A DNA stretch of 64,000 nt from Mimachlamys varia (GCA_947623455.1 OX392527.1:50636401-50700400), one strand, 5' to 3'; counted from the first letter of the stretch, positions 48,001-59,358 are shown. The notes: a model not told the origin generated them from the sequence alone. Translations and numbers: made by a program.

Positions 48001-49297
48001 TTTCCTTTACAAGACGCTTCCTGTATCCCATTACACTCCTTTCAACTGAAGGTTGTCTTAGAAAATGCGTTCAGGACTATCTTGGAATCAGCACTTTGCT
48101 GAACCGTGTTTAGATTTCTGGTGAGATTTAATGTGCTATGTAATTGAAATTGCCGTTATCCATCAGATCGTAGACGTTGTTATTTATGCATCAGCGACGG
48201 CACGGTCATTTTTTGCAATTTGCCGACGTGTCTGAGTAACGACCAAACCCCTTACACCGGGCCGAAACCTATAAATTAAATATTGGCTTGATTGTTTTCT
48301 CAGGATAAGTATACAAATTATAAACTGTAATCTTGGCCATTTCGTTGTTTCTGTTGACGTGAAAACGTATATGCTGTCATTTAAAAGACATCCATGTGAT
48401 ACAAGCGGTCATTGATGTAAGTGCTACTGTATCGAATTTTACCCAGCAGCTGTTTCAGTATGACGTTGATTGTATGGTCTGTCCTTTAATCCTGTTACAT
48501 CCTATTTCTTCTGTGTCTGGTTTACGAATGTATGAATGACTGCATCAATCAAACCTTTTGACTTTGACATCCAATCACTGTGTGTCACTAACTGTATTTT
48601 CGTTTTCTGCACATAGTTGATATTAAGTTCCCTAATCACCCTACAAACTAGCACCGTGCTGAAAATATCAGATTTACAGTTTCGTTTGATTGATATTTAA
48701 ACCACTTGATTTAATATGTATGTCTTTTAAGATGGCCTTTAAACACGCACATGGGTGCACCTTGATTGAAATCTGAGAGGAATTCCATGTAAGATAAAAA
48801 GCGAAAGAAAATATCATTTGTTTCACCAGGGTGACGAACTCTCTTACCAAGAATGATATTCCAAGTGAGACAGCTATTTTTGGTGAGAGCAAGTCTCTGA
48901 ATTTTTGTCTTTATTACTGGATCCTCCAATAAAACGCCAAATGTCTATCGATATAAAAGTGTCGCGGTTTTTGTTTCAATGTCGCCTGAGAGATAACACC
49001 ATGGACCTCCGGTTAGTTATCTAAAGCATTGAAGAATGTGCTAAGCGTCGGTAAGTAGCGACTAGATTGACTTTATATGTACAAATATAATTCTTGTGCA
49101 AAGGCAGTCAGCAATTCATATGATGTTTAAAGTGTTTAATACTTAAAGTGTTCTCGAACTGGAAGTTGTCTTTCCATTGTACTAGGCTGTATTTGCTTAT
49201 TGTTGATATATTACCTGTTGTATAGCGAACATTTCGTGTGGTTATTTGAGTATTAATGAACGTGAAATAATGATATTACCTAGTAAGATAATACTTT
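48001..49297. other. Unassigned DNA
   Basis: Nothing is firmly recognised. Two overlapping 72-codon minus frames at 48674-48929 lie in a slightly G+C-richer segment, without domain evidence. Confidence 0.45.
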
Positions 49298-49465
49298 CGT
49301 CGATGACGAAAAGGAAGATGCTTACTCTTCAGGAACACCTGGTCTTATTTTCTTGTGCGAAAGTCTCCGTGTAAATCTTTCTTTTGTTCCTATTTTGCAT
49401 CTAGTTTAATAGATTTTGAGTTCGGATTAAGGTTTTGTTGACGCTTTGGTATTCTCTGATTTTTC
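49298..49465 (+). mobile_element. Family R 3' fragment
   Basis: Contains 'gatgcttactcttcaggaac', 'cttgtgcgaaagtctccgtg', 'ttaatagattttgagttcgg' and 'gacgctttggtattctctga', followed by T-rich 'tttttccc'. The end matches the family terminus exactly. Confidence 0.87.
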
Positions 49466-50246
49466 CCTTCATAGCAACATTCCTATCTGTACTGCTTATA
49501 ATACTAAATACACCTTCCTTAATAAATTAACCACTTCAGAGGTTGCTCCAAGTGATTTCTTCTTCATACATGTATATTGTTGACACATACATGACGTAAT
49601 AAGGGTTTTCCATAGGAGAAGCTTAAAAATACACTGTACAATAACGAGACGTGTTTCAGTATTTAACATGACATACGCATGTTGGTCACGTTGATGTAGT
49701 TCGTTGATTTTTAACACAAGACATAACATGTCATTCGCGAACTGAGTTCCGTTTTTAACCTGACACTTGGTTTACATAACGTTATATATTCTGCCTTATC
49801 TACAACACAATTTAATGATTTATATTGGTATTGATTTTCCATCAATTTCTATATCATTTTCTGTCGTTACTTTCGACAGTGAGCCCCTGTGCCTGTCTTC
49901 TTGTCTAATAATCGTACTTGATTGTAGCATATGTCAATATTATTTTGCAAAAGTTCTTCAGGTTTTGAAAACATTTGTTACATAGTTTTACTTCATTAGG
50001 AGTGTCTCTCACTTTCAGAAGTTAATCGGGTATGCAATTTGACATTTGCAATTGCCGCTACGTTAGAAGTTATTGACAAATTCATGCTATATTTGTGATC
50101 GACATTTTCCCAACGGTATCAATTTGTCAAATGATTAAGTATAAAAGCAGTAAAACGTTGATGAACTCGGTATAATATCAATAAACATAGAATAGCATTG
50201 ATGAGTAACAAGCAATTTAGAAATCTGATCAACAGACTGTTGAGGA
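49466..50246. other. Unassigned AT-rich DNA
   Basis: Nothing is recognised. Confidence 0.5.
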
Positions 50247-50451
50247 ATGGCCAGCTTCAAACTGGGTCAGATATGCTTCAGGAGTTCATTATAGACATTA
50301 CAATACAGTGAAACCTCTCTATTAAGACCACCTTACGGACGGTTCCAGAGTGGTCTTAATAGCGGGGTGGTCTTAATAGAGATGTTTCACTGTATTGTAA
50401 TGTCTATAATGAACTCCTGAAGCATATCTGCCCCAGTTTGAAGCTGGCCAT
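50247..50451. repeat. Large foldback: 84-bp inverted arms, 37-bp loop
   Basis: The left arm 50247-50330 (begins 'atggccagcttcaaactggg') and right arm 50368-50451 (ends 'cccagtttgaagctggccat') are reverse complements with only about two mismatches. The loop (50331-50367) contains another 'gtggtcttaatagc' unit. The arms carry 'cagtgaaac.tctctattaa', which also recurs downstream. Near-identity over 84 bp indicates a recent origin or ongoing correction. Confidence 0.93.
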
Positions 50452-50624
50452 TTCTCTGAAATCCACTTATTGACATGTTTTCATGGTCCATTAACTAATA
50501 TAGAAGCTTTTTAATGTTAAACACACAATAATTGTAAATGATTAGCCAATTTGACATCAAAAGACAGTTTACTGATCTGACACTTGACAGGTGTACACAG
50601 TGAAATACACTACAGGTGACTTTG

Positions 50625-50865
50625 TGTTTGGTCCGTGGTCTGAATAGTGAGGTGAAACATAGTGCAAAAGTGGTACTTTGGACGTTTCAAAACTGGTCTT
50701 ATTAGCGAAGTGGTCTTAATAATGAAGTGGTCCTTATAGTGAAGCTTAAAATCCAAAGATACATAGAAGTTTTTTACAGGACTGAAAGGAAGTGGTCTTA
50801 ATAGCGAGCTGGTCTTAATTTTGAGGTGGTCTTTAAGCGAAGTTTCACTGAACTTCATAAGTGGA
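50625..50865 (+). repeat. Degenerate 'ggtggtcttaatagcga' repeats beside the foldback
   Basis: Repeats of 'tggtcttaatag.ga' (for example around 50693, 50709, 50790 and 50810) end in 'gcgaagtttcactgaa', the mirror of the 'cagtgaaac' end of the foldback arms. Foldback and repeats probably form one ~0.6 kb element (50247-50865). I recall similar 'ggtcttaatagagaggtttc' repeats in several invertebrate genomes. Confidence 0.7.
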
Positions 50866-51729
50866 AAATGTTGGAAACCGTTAACGTATATGCCGTTGGA
50901 CCAATGCCAGATTTCTAATGGGTCCAGATTTCCAAGTAAGATTATATTATTTCATGTACGGAGCACATTTAAAATGACTATATGAATACATAAGATTATG
51001 CATAGCATAAGATCATCATTGGCTTATGAGATTATTACTGGTTTGTACATCAGTTGTTTTTTGCTATTTGTCATGTAACAGTAGAGCAAACCAATTATAT
51101 TCAAACAGAGAGCTGTCTTAATGAATCTCCTTCTGTTCGTAGACACGCATTGTAAGGCGGATGAAGCATGGGTCCCATCGCTTGTAGACATTCGACTGAG
51201 TTGTTGGGAAAATTAAAAAAAAATATGTAAAAAAATATCTCTGTTAGATTATCAGTTCATTGACATCCCTATGAAAATGTATCAAATGAAAATTTTATAT
51301 GTGAGGAGAAGAATTTTTTTTTTTGACAGTTCCAGCAAGTTATTGCATTACACAATTCATACCGAAGAATTAATAAGTATATACGATTTCATGTATGTTC
51401 ATCATCATAGTAATGTGTTCTGAAAAAATATAAATTTAGAAAAGAATAAGCTCTCTTTGTAAACTAACGTTAGGGTGAAATAACTAGGGCGTGGTCCATT
51501 CGTCACAAACAGAAGGCTAATGAATAAGGATTATAAGTATTGCTGTCTCAAACACTTAGCAAAATCATTAGAGATGTTAATGATCTTTATTGTATAACAT
51601 TCAATCTGTGATCTTGTTTAAACGATGACACATGTGGAAATAACCAATTAGCTCGGTCAAGAAATTGTCTCGAATGTTCCAAGTTTGGAGTTAAACAGGA
51701 GCATATGGTTGTACTTCTGATAAAAAAAA
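50866..51729. other. Unassigned AT-rich DNA
   Basis: Nothing is recognised. Confidence 0.5.
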
Positions 51730-52465
51730 TGAGAAAACCGAAGCATTAACCAAACCATAATCTGAACTCGAAATTGATTAAACTAGAGGCAAAGTATGAA
51801 AAAGGAAAGATTTACATGGAAACCCTTGTAAAAGTACAAGAGAATAAGATCAGGTGTCAGGAAGGAAAAAATAGAGAATACCGAAGCGTTAACGAAACCC
51901 CAATCCGAACCCATAATCGATCACACCAGGGACAAAACACGAACAAACGAAAGATGTACATGGAGACTTTTGTAAAAGTAAAAGGGAATAAGATCAGGTG
52001 TTCCGAAAGAGTAAGCGTCTTCTGCTTCATCGACGACACCTGCAATGCAAATCTTGGTCACATTAAAACAAACATCAAGTCCTCGAAATGAGAGTCGAGT
52101 CATTGTCAATCACAACTAACAATAACTAATGAGCATACTCAAAAACGTCCCTCTTCATATCACACAAAAATACAATTGTTTACTGAAACAAAGATGGCGA
52201 TCATAAAATTGGGCAATAGTTCTAATGAACTTGCCTCCAGAGTAAGCGTATTCTGGTTCATCGACGACACTTGCCATATAACTCTTGGTCATATTCAAGT
52301 TAACTTCAAGTTGGAGACGAAAGTCATCATTGTCAATCACATCAAGTAAATACACTAATGCACATGAACAAAAACGTCTTCATATCACACAAAGATACAA
52401 AATATTTCTCAATGACACGGAGATGGCGACCATAAAACTTGCTCATAGTTCTGATAGAAATTAAC
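51730..52465 (-). mobile_element. Three head-to-tail family R 3' copies
   Basis: Copy a (51730-51870) runs from the 3' end to 'aataagatcaggtgtcagga'. Copy b (51875-52235) restarts at 'agagaataccgaagcgttaa' and extends to 'acaaagatggcgatcataaa'. Copy c (52236-52465) lacks the 3' end and begins at 'cagagtaagcgtattctggt', reaching 'gagatggcgaccataaaact'. All lie in the same orientation. Frames of up to 105 codons across them are repeat-derived. Confidence 0.88.
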
Positions 52466-52577
52466 TTGATTACACGTAATGGAATTATTCACTAGTATAA
52501 TAGAAAAAAAAACCACTTGGTTTGTGTCTGTATCGTTCATTGAGCACAACTAGTAAACGCATGACGTTCGCAATAGT

Positions 52578-52973
52578 CCTTGACAAGAGCGTTTTTTTGT
52601 AAACAGTTTCTTCAGGTTGGAAAATATTATTTATGTAAAGATTATTTTACACAAGCAAATTGTGGTTTTATGCGACGTTTCGATGACTAGTACGATATAT
52701 ACCCTGTAACCTTTAACCCCTCATCCCGATTCGGGATGAGGGGGCTCACAGACTCTCGCACATCTTTGACCAAGTCATAAACAAAGCGAAGATGAATATA
52801 GTTATTTCGGTACAATAACTTTACTTTTGCCTAATAGCGTAGACGAAATGTCATTCGTCATTGTCATTTACCAAATCGTACAAATTTAACAACTGTTGCA
52901 TGCATACGCTTTGTTGGTCATTAGTCTGATGATGGTTGTGAAAAATTATCTTTACATAAACCTTGACAAGAGC
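52578..52973. mobile_element. Possible small insertion between 13-bp direct repeats
   Basis: 'ccttgacaagagc' occurs at 52578-52590 and 52961-52973. Inside, 'tttatgtaaagat' plus an imperfect continuation (52630-52655) is inverted at 52935-52960, directly against the right direct repeat. This may be a foldback-type insertion with target duplication, but the left inverted arm is about 40 bp inside the left repeat, which is irregular. Confidence 0.4.
52717..52743. repeat. Perfect G+C-rich palindrome, 13-bp arms
   Basis: 'cccctcatcccga' and 'tcgggatgagggg' are exact reverse complements with a single T between them. Its G+C richness contrasts sharply with the surroundings. It sits near the centre of the possible insertion 52578-52973. 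Confidence 0.9.
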
Positions 52974-53284
52974 TGTTTTGAAAGAAATGGGGGTGACTCT
53001 CGTGCAATATCCAGCTTATTTTCAAAACATTTCCTGTCAGTGGTGTTTTTTCCCATTTCGTGTTAAAGTCACTTTACTCAATACAGAATGCTTTCATAGC
53101 TACTTGCATCCATTATTTTTTCAGACACAAAGCATTTCGCCTTAAAGTTACATGTAAATACAAAAATCAATAAGTCCTTGTACCGGAATATGATTCAATT
53201 TTAAACTTAGATATTACCAAACACTTCCAAATCGATTCGAGGTTGTTAGAATAAAGGACCATTAAATAGGGTCGATTTACCAAA

Positions 53285-53480
53285 TCTTGTAATTTCACTT
53301 TCAGATATATCGATGATTTATTATCTATAAATAACAAGAAGTTTGCTGATCTGGTCGACCATATATACCCTTCTGGACTTAAAATAAGGGACAGAACAGA
53401 CCCTTCTACAGGTTAAGTCAGCTGCTTACCTCGAACTTTTATAAAATTATCACAAACATGGATAGCTTACTTCTAAGTCT
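53285..53480 (+). mobile_element. Family R reverse transcriptase core fragment
   Basis: The + strand reads RYIDDLLSINNKKFADLVDH, then IYPSGLKIRDRTDPSTG and a stop, with the catalytic YIDD intact at 53306-53317. After the stop, the frame gives CLPRTFIK without further match. No upstream IPMG block is visible, so only the core of the domain remains. Confidence 0.83.
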
Positions 53481-53574
53481 TACGATAATCGTTATTTACA
53501 AATAGTTGTAAGTTGAAATCTTTCAATGGTACATTTGCTGTTTTTCATACCACTGAGATTCTCAATCTTGATTC

Positions 53575-54012
53575 TTGATCAAGTACAAGAGAATAAGGCC
53601 AGCTGTTCCGGAAGGGTAAGCGTCTTTTGCTTCATCTACGACACCCGATTTGTAAATCTTAGTCACATCTAAGTAAACGTCAAGTCCTCAAAGTGAGAAC
53701 CGAGTCATCATTCTCGATCACAACAAGTAAGCACAACAATGAGCATACTCAAAATCGTCTATCTTCATATCACACAAGGATACAAAATATTTCTCAATAA
53801 GACCAAAATGGCGACCATAAAACTTGCCCATAGTTCTGATCAACCTGCATCTCTCGAATCCCTGTGTTGTTAGTTTGTTTGTCAGCAGTTCTAGAATAAT
53901 GGATCAACTGTAACGACATTTGATGTAGTAACGCCATCCATTTCAAGACGTCTTCAGTTTCATTTATGTCAACACTTATTATGCGATTCCAAAACTGTTT
54001 AAAATAAACCAT
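53575..54012 (-). mobile_element. Family R 3' fragment with post-RT coding remnant
   Basis: Runs antisense from 'gtacaagagaataaggccag' through 'gaagggtaagcgtcttttgc', 'gagaaccgagtcatcattct' and 'atatttctcaataagaccaa' to 'gcgaccataaaacttgccc'. Beyond it the minus strand has a 72-codon frame (53794-54012) ending in VDQNYGQVLWSPFWSY, the same post-RT stretch that other copies encode in broken form. The opposing RT core lies just upstream, making a convergent pair. Confidence 0.83.
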
Positions 54013-54107
54013 AATTACTCAATAAAAATGTCAATATAAATAACCCGTATTGGTCCTATTACACTCACTCCTATTGCTTACAGAATACTTTAAGCTCTAC
54101 TGGGCTT

Positions 54108-54276
54108 TATTTTAAGTTTAGAAATTTTGGATTCCCACCATTTGGCCCCTAGCAACACTGAAGAGTCCTAGGAGGATGAAACAGCTGTATGATGCAGTTT
54201 AATTCATTTTTCGGCAGACTGTATCTATTGCTAAATTTGAAAGGTGCAGCATACGTGAGTGTACGTCATCTTTTAT
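54108..54276 (+). repeat. Dispersed repeat family C, central part
   Basis: Matches the centre and right end of 18200-18600: 'ttttggattcccaccatttg', 'gcccctagcaacactgaaga', 'aggaggatgaaacagctgta', 'cggcagactgtatctattgc' and 'aaggtgcagcatacgtgagt'. The left part of the family is missing. Confidence 0.72.
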
Positions 54277-55462
54277 CATCAATTGCAATGTGTATTATAG
54301 GGCCATAACAACATTTGCAAATCATTCATTGCTTAAAGAGAAGTCAATTATGTAAACGCGACTCAGGTAGTATGGTTGGCAGTTTACATAGATCATTTCG
54401 AAGCAAACAACATATGTTTAAGTGTTGACTATCAATCATTAAATGACCTCGACTATAACACGGGCGAAAGATTGGAGAGAAAATATGTGTGTTTGCGGGT
54501 GATTTCGTCTCAACAAGATCAGCTAAGAAAACAAAAACAAAAATGGATTCCTGCATTAAGGCATCATATGGAACAATGTAAGAATCTTGTAGAAACACGA
54601 ACTGAGGAAATGTCAAATGTGACTTATTGCTGTCATTTCCATAGGAAAAAGAGAGGGTTAATTCATACTAGAGCACTTTTGAACATTTAACTCGTAGAAT
54701 GTAATTGTAGCAAGGCAAATCAAAATCATCATTAAGCTTTTTAAGAAACGGATGCTGACAGGGGATTTTCGCATAATTGAGGTGAGAAGAATTCTCCAAT
54801 CATCGCGCCTTGTAATGTCGAAATTCAATGACGGTGCGCCATTACAGCTCAAATAGCTCTAATTATTTTACAAATAGTTCTCCATATAACATGGACAAAT
54901 TGCTCTGACAAGCTAAGAGAAATTGTTGCCTTCTTGACGTGGCTAAGATATGTTTATAATTAATGTTTATGTCAGGTTCTGATCAATATGTATTTTTGTA
55001 TAGCGGTTGAGATGATCAGGTTGACGGGCTTTCACTTTTAATGCTTTTGAAAGATTTTCTTTTTATCAAACCAGTTGTTAGAAACTTGTTATCTTTAAGC
55101 ATATATCTCCCATACACTTGTCAAACGACGTTCTCACATAAAATAATTATATTTCACATATCAAAACAACACTGCTGTTTGAAGTATATTGATATAGACA
55201 TTATATTCATGTAAATCACCTATGACAGCATCATTTAGTGATGGATGATAATGATCCATATCAACCCAAAGACTACAGTTCTTTGAACAGAGATAAAATT
55301 TGATAAAAACAGAAGCTATCACGCCATAAAGTAAAACAGCAAGTGATATGTGTCGCCCTATTGATCCTGTATAGGCTTCCGTATTTTTCATCCTGTATTT
55401 GATAATTGTTTTTGATGGATATGTGTCTGGTATTAAAAATGACGTAACACACAATATATATA
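54277..55462. other. Unassigned DNA with opposing ~100-codon frames
   Basis: Frames at 54376-54690 (+, 104 codons, hydrophilic, lysine/glutamine-rich centre) and 54344-54616 (-, 90 codons) overlap. Neither shows a recognised domain. The + frame is the more protein-like of the two but lacks any supporting splice or polyadenylation context I can point to. Confidence 0.3.
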
Positions 55463-57020
55463 TTGGAGAATGACTGGATGATACGTTGTGATCCAGCGAT
55501 ACCTTGGTTTGTAGTGTATGTTTCTGGTATGATATATATTGTAATGGAGAGTGGCTGGACAATAAGCTGGTTTGTAGTGTATGTTTCTGGTATGATATAT
55601 ATTGTAATGGAGAGTGGCTGGACAATAAGCTGGTTTGTAGTGTATGTTTCTGGTATGATATATATTGTAATGGAGAGTGGCTGGACAATAAGCTGGTTTG
55701 TAGTGTATGTTTCTGGTATGATATATACTGTAATGGAGAGTGGCTGGACAATAAGCTGGTTTGTAGTGTATGTTTTGGTATTATATATACTGTAATGGAG
55801 AGTGGCTGGACAATAAGCTGGTTTGTAGTGTATGTTTCTGGTATGATATATACTGTAATGGAGAGTGACCGGACAATAAGCTGGTTTGTAGTGTATGTTC
55901 CTGGTATTATATATACTGTAATGGAGAGTGTCTGGACAATAAGCTGGTTTGTAGTGTATGTTTCTGGTATTATATATACTGTAATGGAGTGTGGCTGGAC
56001 AATAAGCTGGTTTGTAGTGTATGTTGCTGGTATGATATATACTGTAATGGAGAGTGGCTGGACAATAAGCTGGTTTGTAGTGTATGTTTCTGGTATTATA
56101 TATACTGTAATGGAAAATGGCTGGACAATAAGCTGGTTTGTAGTGTATGTTTCTGGTATTATATATATTGTAATGGAGAGTGGCTGGACAATAAGCTGGT
56201 TTGTAGTGTATGTTTCTGGTATTATATATACTGTAATGGAGTGTGGCTGGACAATAAGCTGGTTTGTAGTGTATGTTGCTGGTATGATATATACTGTAAT
56301 GGAGAGTGACCGGACAATAAGCTGGTTTGTAGTGTATGTTTCTGGTATGATATATACTGTAATGGAGAGTGGCTGGACAATAAGCTGGTTTGTAGTGTAT
56401 GTTTCTGGTATTATATATACTGTAATGGAGAGTGTCTGGACAATAAGCTGGTTTGTAGTGTATGTTTCTGGTATTATATATACTGTAATGGAGAGTGTCT
56501 GGACAATAAGCTGGTTTGTAGTGTATGTTTCTGGTATTATATATACTGTAATGGAGAGTGGCTGGACAATAAGCTGGTTTGTAGTGTATGTTTCCGGTAT
56601 GATATATACTGTAATGGAGAGTGGCTGGACAATAAGCTGGTTTGTAGTGTATGTTTCTGGTATTATATATACTGTAATGGAAAATGGCTGGACAATAAGC
56701 TGGTTTGTAGTGTATGTTTCTGGTATTATATATATTGTAATGGAGAGTGGCTGGACAATAAGCTGGTTTGTAGTGTATGTTTCTGGTATTATATATACTG
56801 TAATGGAGTGTGGCTGGACAATAAGCTGGTTTGTAGTGTATGTTGCTGGTATTATATATACTGTAATGGAGAGTGACCGGACAATAAGCTGGTTTGTAGT
56901 GTATGTTTCTGGTATTATATATACTGTAATGGAGAGTGGCCGGACAATAAGCTGATGTGTAGTGTATGTTTCTGGTATTATATATATGGAGAGTGACTGG
57001 ACGATACGTTGTAATCCAGT
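55463..57020. repeat. Minisatellite, 63-bp unit, about 24 copies, higher-order structure
   Basis: The unit is 'gtttgtagtgtatgtttctg', 'gtatgatatatactgtaatg', 'gagagtggctggacaataag', 'ctg'. Variant units recur at fixed distances: 'aaaatggctgg' at 56114 and 56681, and 'gaccgg' at 56308 and 56875, each 567 bp (9 units) apart; 'gaccgg' also occurs at 55867, 441 bp (7 units) earlier. The outermost units carry a distinct 'gatacgttgt.atccag' end on both sides (near 55475-55497 and 57000-57019). As 63 is divisible by 3, both strands are open (633 codons on -, 483 on +); these are not genes. Confidence 0.95.
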
Positions 57021-58072
57021 ATGCTGTGATACCCTACATGTAGTTTGTAGTAAGGGGATCACTGACCGATATATAATATCGCCTTATCTTCTTTATCTTT
57101 TAAGGAATTGTGGAATTGATACCATAGAAGGTAACAGTAAAGTTAGCTTGATATGGTAAAAGAAGGGCAGGAAATGGGTTTTGACGCCCGTATTTTATTA
57201 GGTATCACCGATCGATTCGGGAGAACTGACAGAGCTGTATCTGCCTCTCAGGGCAGTACGTCCCTAGCTCAGGTTACATTGCGTATTACTGAGTCCACGG
57301 AGATATAAAACCTATCTGTTTAACACTTTTGTGGGATTTAAGGGCCCTTGTACGAACTCTTCTGTGTTATTAAGAATTAATCATTTGTCAGAAAAAATTA
57401 ACCAACGTCATTGGGTGATATTCCGGTAGGACTTGAGAAGTATACGATTGGTTAGTTTACTTACCGCCTCTCGTGCACATCTACATCAAGGTGATATGGG
57501 ACACTCTGACATACCAGGTAATTTGTCTAAATATTTTGAATTTTCTTTAAAAAAAGCATGGCATTAACAGTTACGTCTTATATCATAAATAGCACAAAGT
57601 TGCATAAACATTCATTACTTATTTTTTTATAGAATTATTGTGCATTATGTAGTAATTTCGTCCATTTTGTGAACAACAAATCAAGTGTACACAACATTAA
57701 AAATGATGTCGTCACAATGACAGTCGTATAACAACATTTGCCTTTATAATGCATTACAATGGAAGGATTCAGTGCAAATATAAATACATTGCCCTAGATA
57801 GGTACATGTATATCATCATATTGATGTATCTATTGGTTTGTTTTCATGATAGCTGTTTATGGTGAAAAAATTTCATATTTTCAAGATTTACTTTTAAAGC
57901 GTATAAGGTTATATTAAGGATCTCACAAATGCGGAGTGTACTTAATTTTTCTTGACATCGATTTTGTGTCAAATGAAGGTATGGGAAATGATAAAAATAT
58001 TCGAAATTTATTTCAAATGACGAAATGTACTTTGCATCACGTCAGCCTACTTCTTGCCACCAGTACGTATTC
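57021..58072. other. Unassigned DNA
   Basis: Nothing is recognised. The segment 57180-57310 is somewhat G+C-richer ('gcctctcagggcagtacgtc') without a frame. Confidence 0.45.
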
Positions 58073-58190
58073 AGAGAATACCGAAGCGTTAACAAAAACA
58101 TAATCCTAACTCAAAATCGACAAAACTAGGGGCAAAATATGAACAAAGGAAAGATTTACATGGAGACCCTTGCAAAGGTACAAGAGACCT
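58073..58190 (-). mobile_element. Family R 3' end, short well-preserved copy
   Basis: 'agagaataccgaagcgttaa', 'ctcaaaatcgacaaaactag', 'gggcaaaatatgaacaaagg' and 'aaagatttacatggagaccc' follow without interruption, then the copy is cut at 'gtacaagaga'. It provides the intact order across the site where the MITE sits in the 34008 copy. Confidence 0.88.
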
Positions 58191-58820
58191 ATTTGAGTAT
58201 TTGATGAAGTAATAGATTGAAACATTATGATACTCGTCCATGTTTCATGTTTAAGACTTTTTTCTGTTAAATATCATATTTCTCTTGCGCTGTTCGCGAA
58301 AATAACATAATTATAGTGAAAATCATTATCTTTTCGCGAGAATTTATTTGTTTCAATTTATTCGCACGGAGATTCATTCTCGAATTGCTGTTTCCTTTAA
58401 TACTCCAACAATATTATAAAAATTTTGAAAACTCCCTTCAAAAGCAAATTAAATTATTCGCAAAACAGCAAAAAGAAAACCTATAGATATTGCTTGCAAT
58501 GTCATAAACGCGCGAAAAAGAAATCATTATCAATGATTCACCAAGTCGTTAGGATAAGCGTTTTGTCTATTCAAGAAATCTATGTCAATTTTTAAAGAGG
58601 TCATCTATGCGAAGTGACGTTTAGCAGTTAAGTCATTTATCTCATTACAAATTTGTCATGCGATATATTGGCTGGATAGCTTGACTGACTTTTCACTAGA
58701 AACACTTATAAGTTCTAGTGATAGTGAAATATTATACCTTGTAACAACATTTTCATAATTGGACATTTATTTTTAATTTCGTCGATGTTATAGTCCATAA
58801 CGTTGTTTTTTATCTTTGTA
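58191..58820. other. Unassigned AT-rich DNA
   Basis: Nothing is recognised beyond a small 'cactagaa'/'ttctagtg' inverted repeat near 58697-58723. Confidence 0.5.
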
Positions 58821-58826
58821 CTTATA

Positions 58827-58978
58827 CACTGATCAATCTACATGCGAGTCCAGGGTCCTGTACTCATAGAATTATGCTGGGTCTCATAGAAATACTTCAA
58901 TTTAACATTATGGGACCCATTGTTTTTAGCAATAAGTACTAAAAGGACCCATGAAAATAAATTGTAAATTGATCACTG
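58827..58978. mobile_element. Short MITE, 152 bp, with CTTATA duplication
   Basis: The ends 'cactgatcaatctaca' and, in reverse complement, 'cagtgatcaatttaca' agree at 14 of 16 bases. 'cttata' lies immediately outside on both sides (58821-58826 and 58979-58984). Inside, 'gggtcc' and 'gggacccat' motifs also pair across the centre, so the whole element can fold. The C-A-[CG]-T-G ends recall hAT-type termini, but a 6-bp duplication is not the usual 8, so the superfamily is open. Confidence 0.75.
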
Positions 58979-59204
58979 CTTATACTGCTTTGTAACTCTG
59001 TATATTTTCCTGCTCCAATGCTTTTCATCTTTGTTTGTCATCCCTGAAATGAAATATTATTCATTGTTCAGGTTCTAACTGTACAGTTTAAGATAATTAT
59101 AATGTATTTTGTCTCAAATGACAATAGCTATAGACCATTAATATTGTCAACGTATAAATTAATAATATCAAAATAATAATCTAGGGTTCGCTTTACTTGG
59201 ATGG

Positions 59205-59358
59205 TAAGCCTACTCTTCCGGAACACCTGGTCTTATTCTCTTGTACTTTTACAAGTGCCGCAATGTACATCTTACCTTTGTTCATATTTTGACCCTGTCG
59301 ATTTTGAGTTTTTATTATGGCTTTGTTAACGCTTTGGTAATATCTGATCATTTCCCCC
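59205..59358 (+). mobile_element. Family R 3' fragment
   Basis: 'gcctactcttccggaacacc', 'tggtcttattctcttgtact', 'ttgttcatattttgaccctg', 'tcgattttgagtttttatta' and 'ttaacgctttggtaatatct' in sense order. A small deletion removes 'ctagtttaa' before the tcgatttt block. Confidence 0.86.

Noticed and set aside
47762..48102. 89- and 99-codon ORFs on opposite strands
   Set aside because: They translate the 60-bp array of retroelement 3' ends.
52717..52743. Rho-independent terminator
   Set aside because: The stem is perfect and G+C-rich but has no U-tract and only a one-base loop. The window is eukaryotic.
55161..57062. 633-codon minus-strand ORF and the 483-codon plus-strand ORF
   Set aside because: Both are produced by a 63-bp tandem repeat that is stop-free on both strands. 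No start context, domain or codon signal supports a gene.
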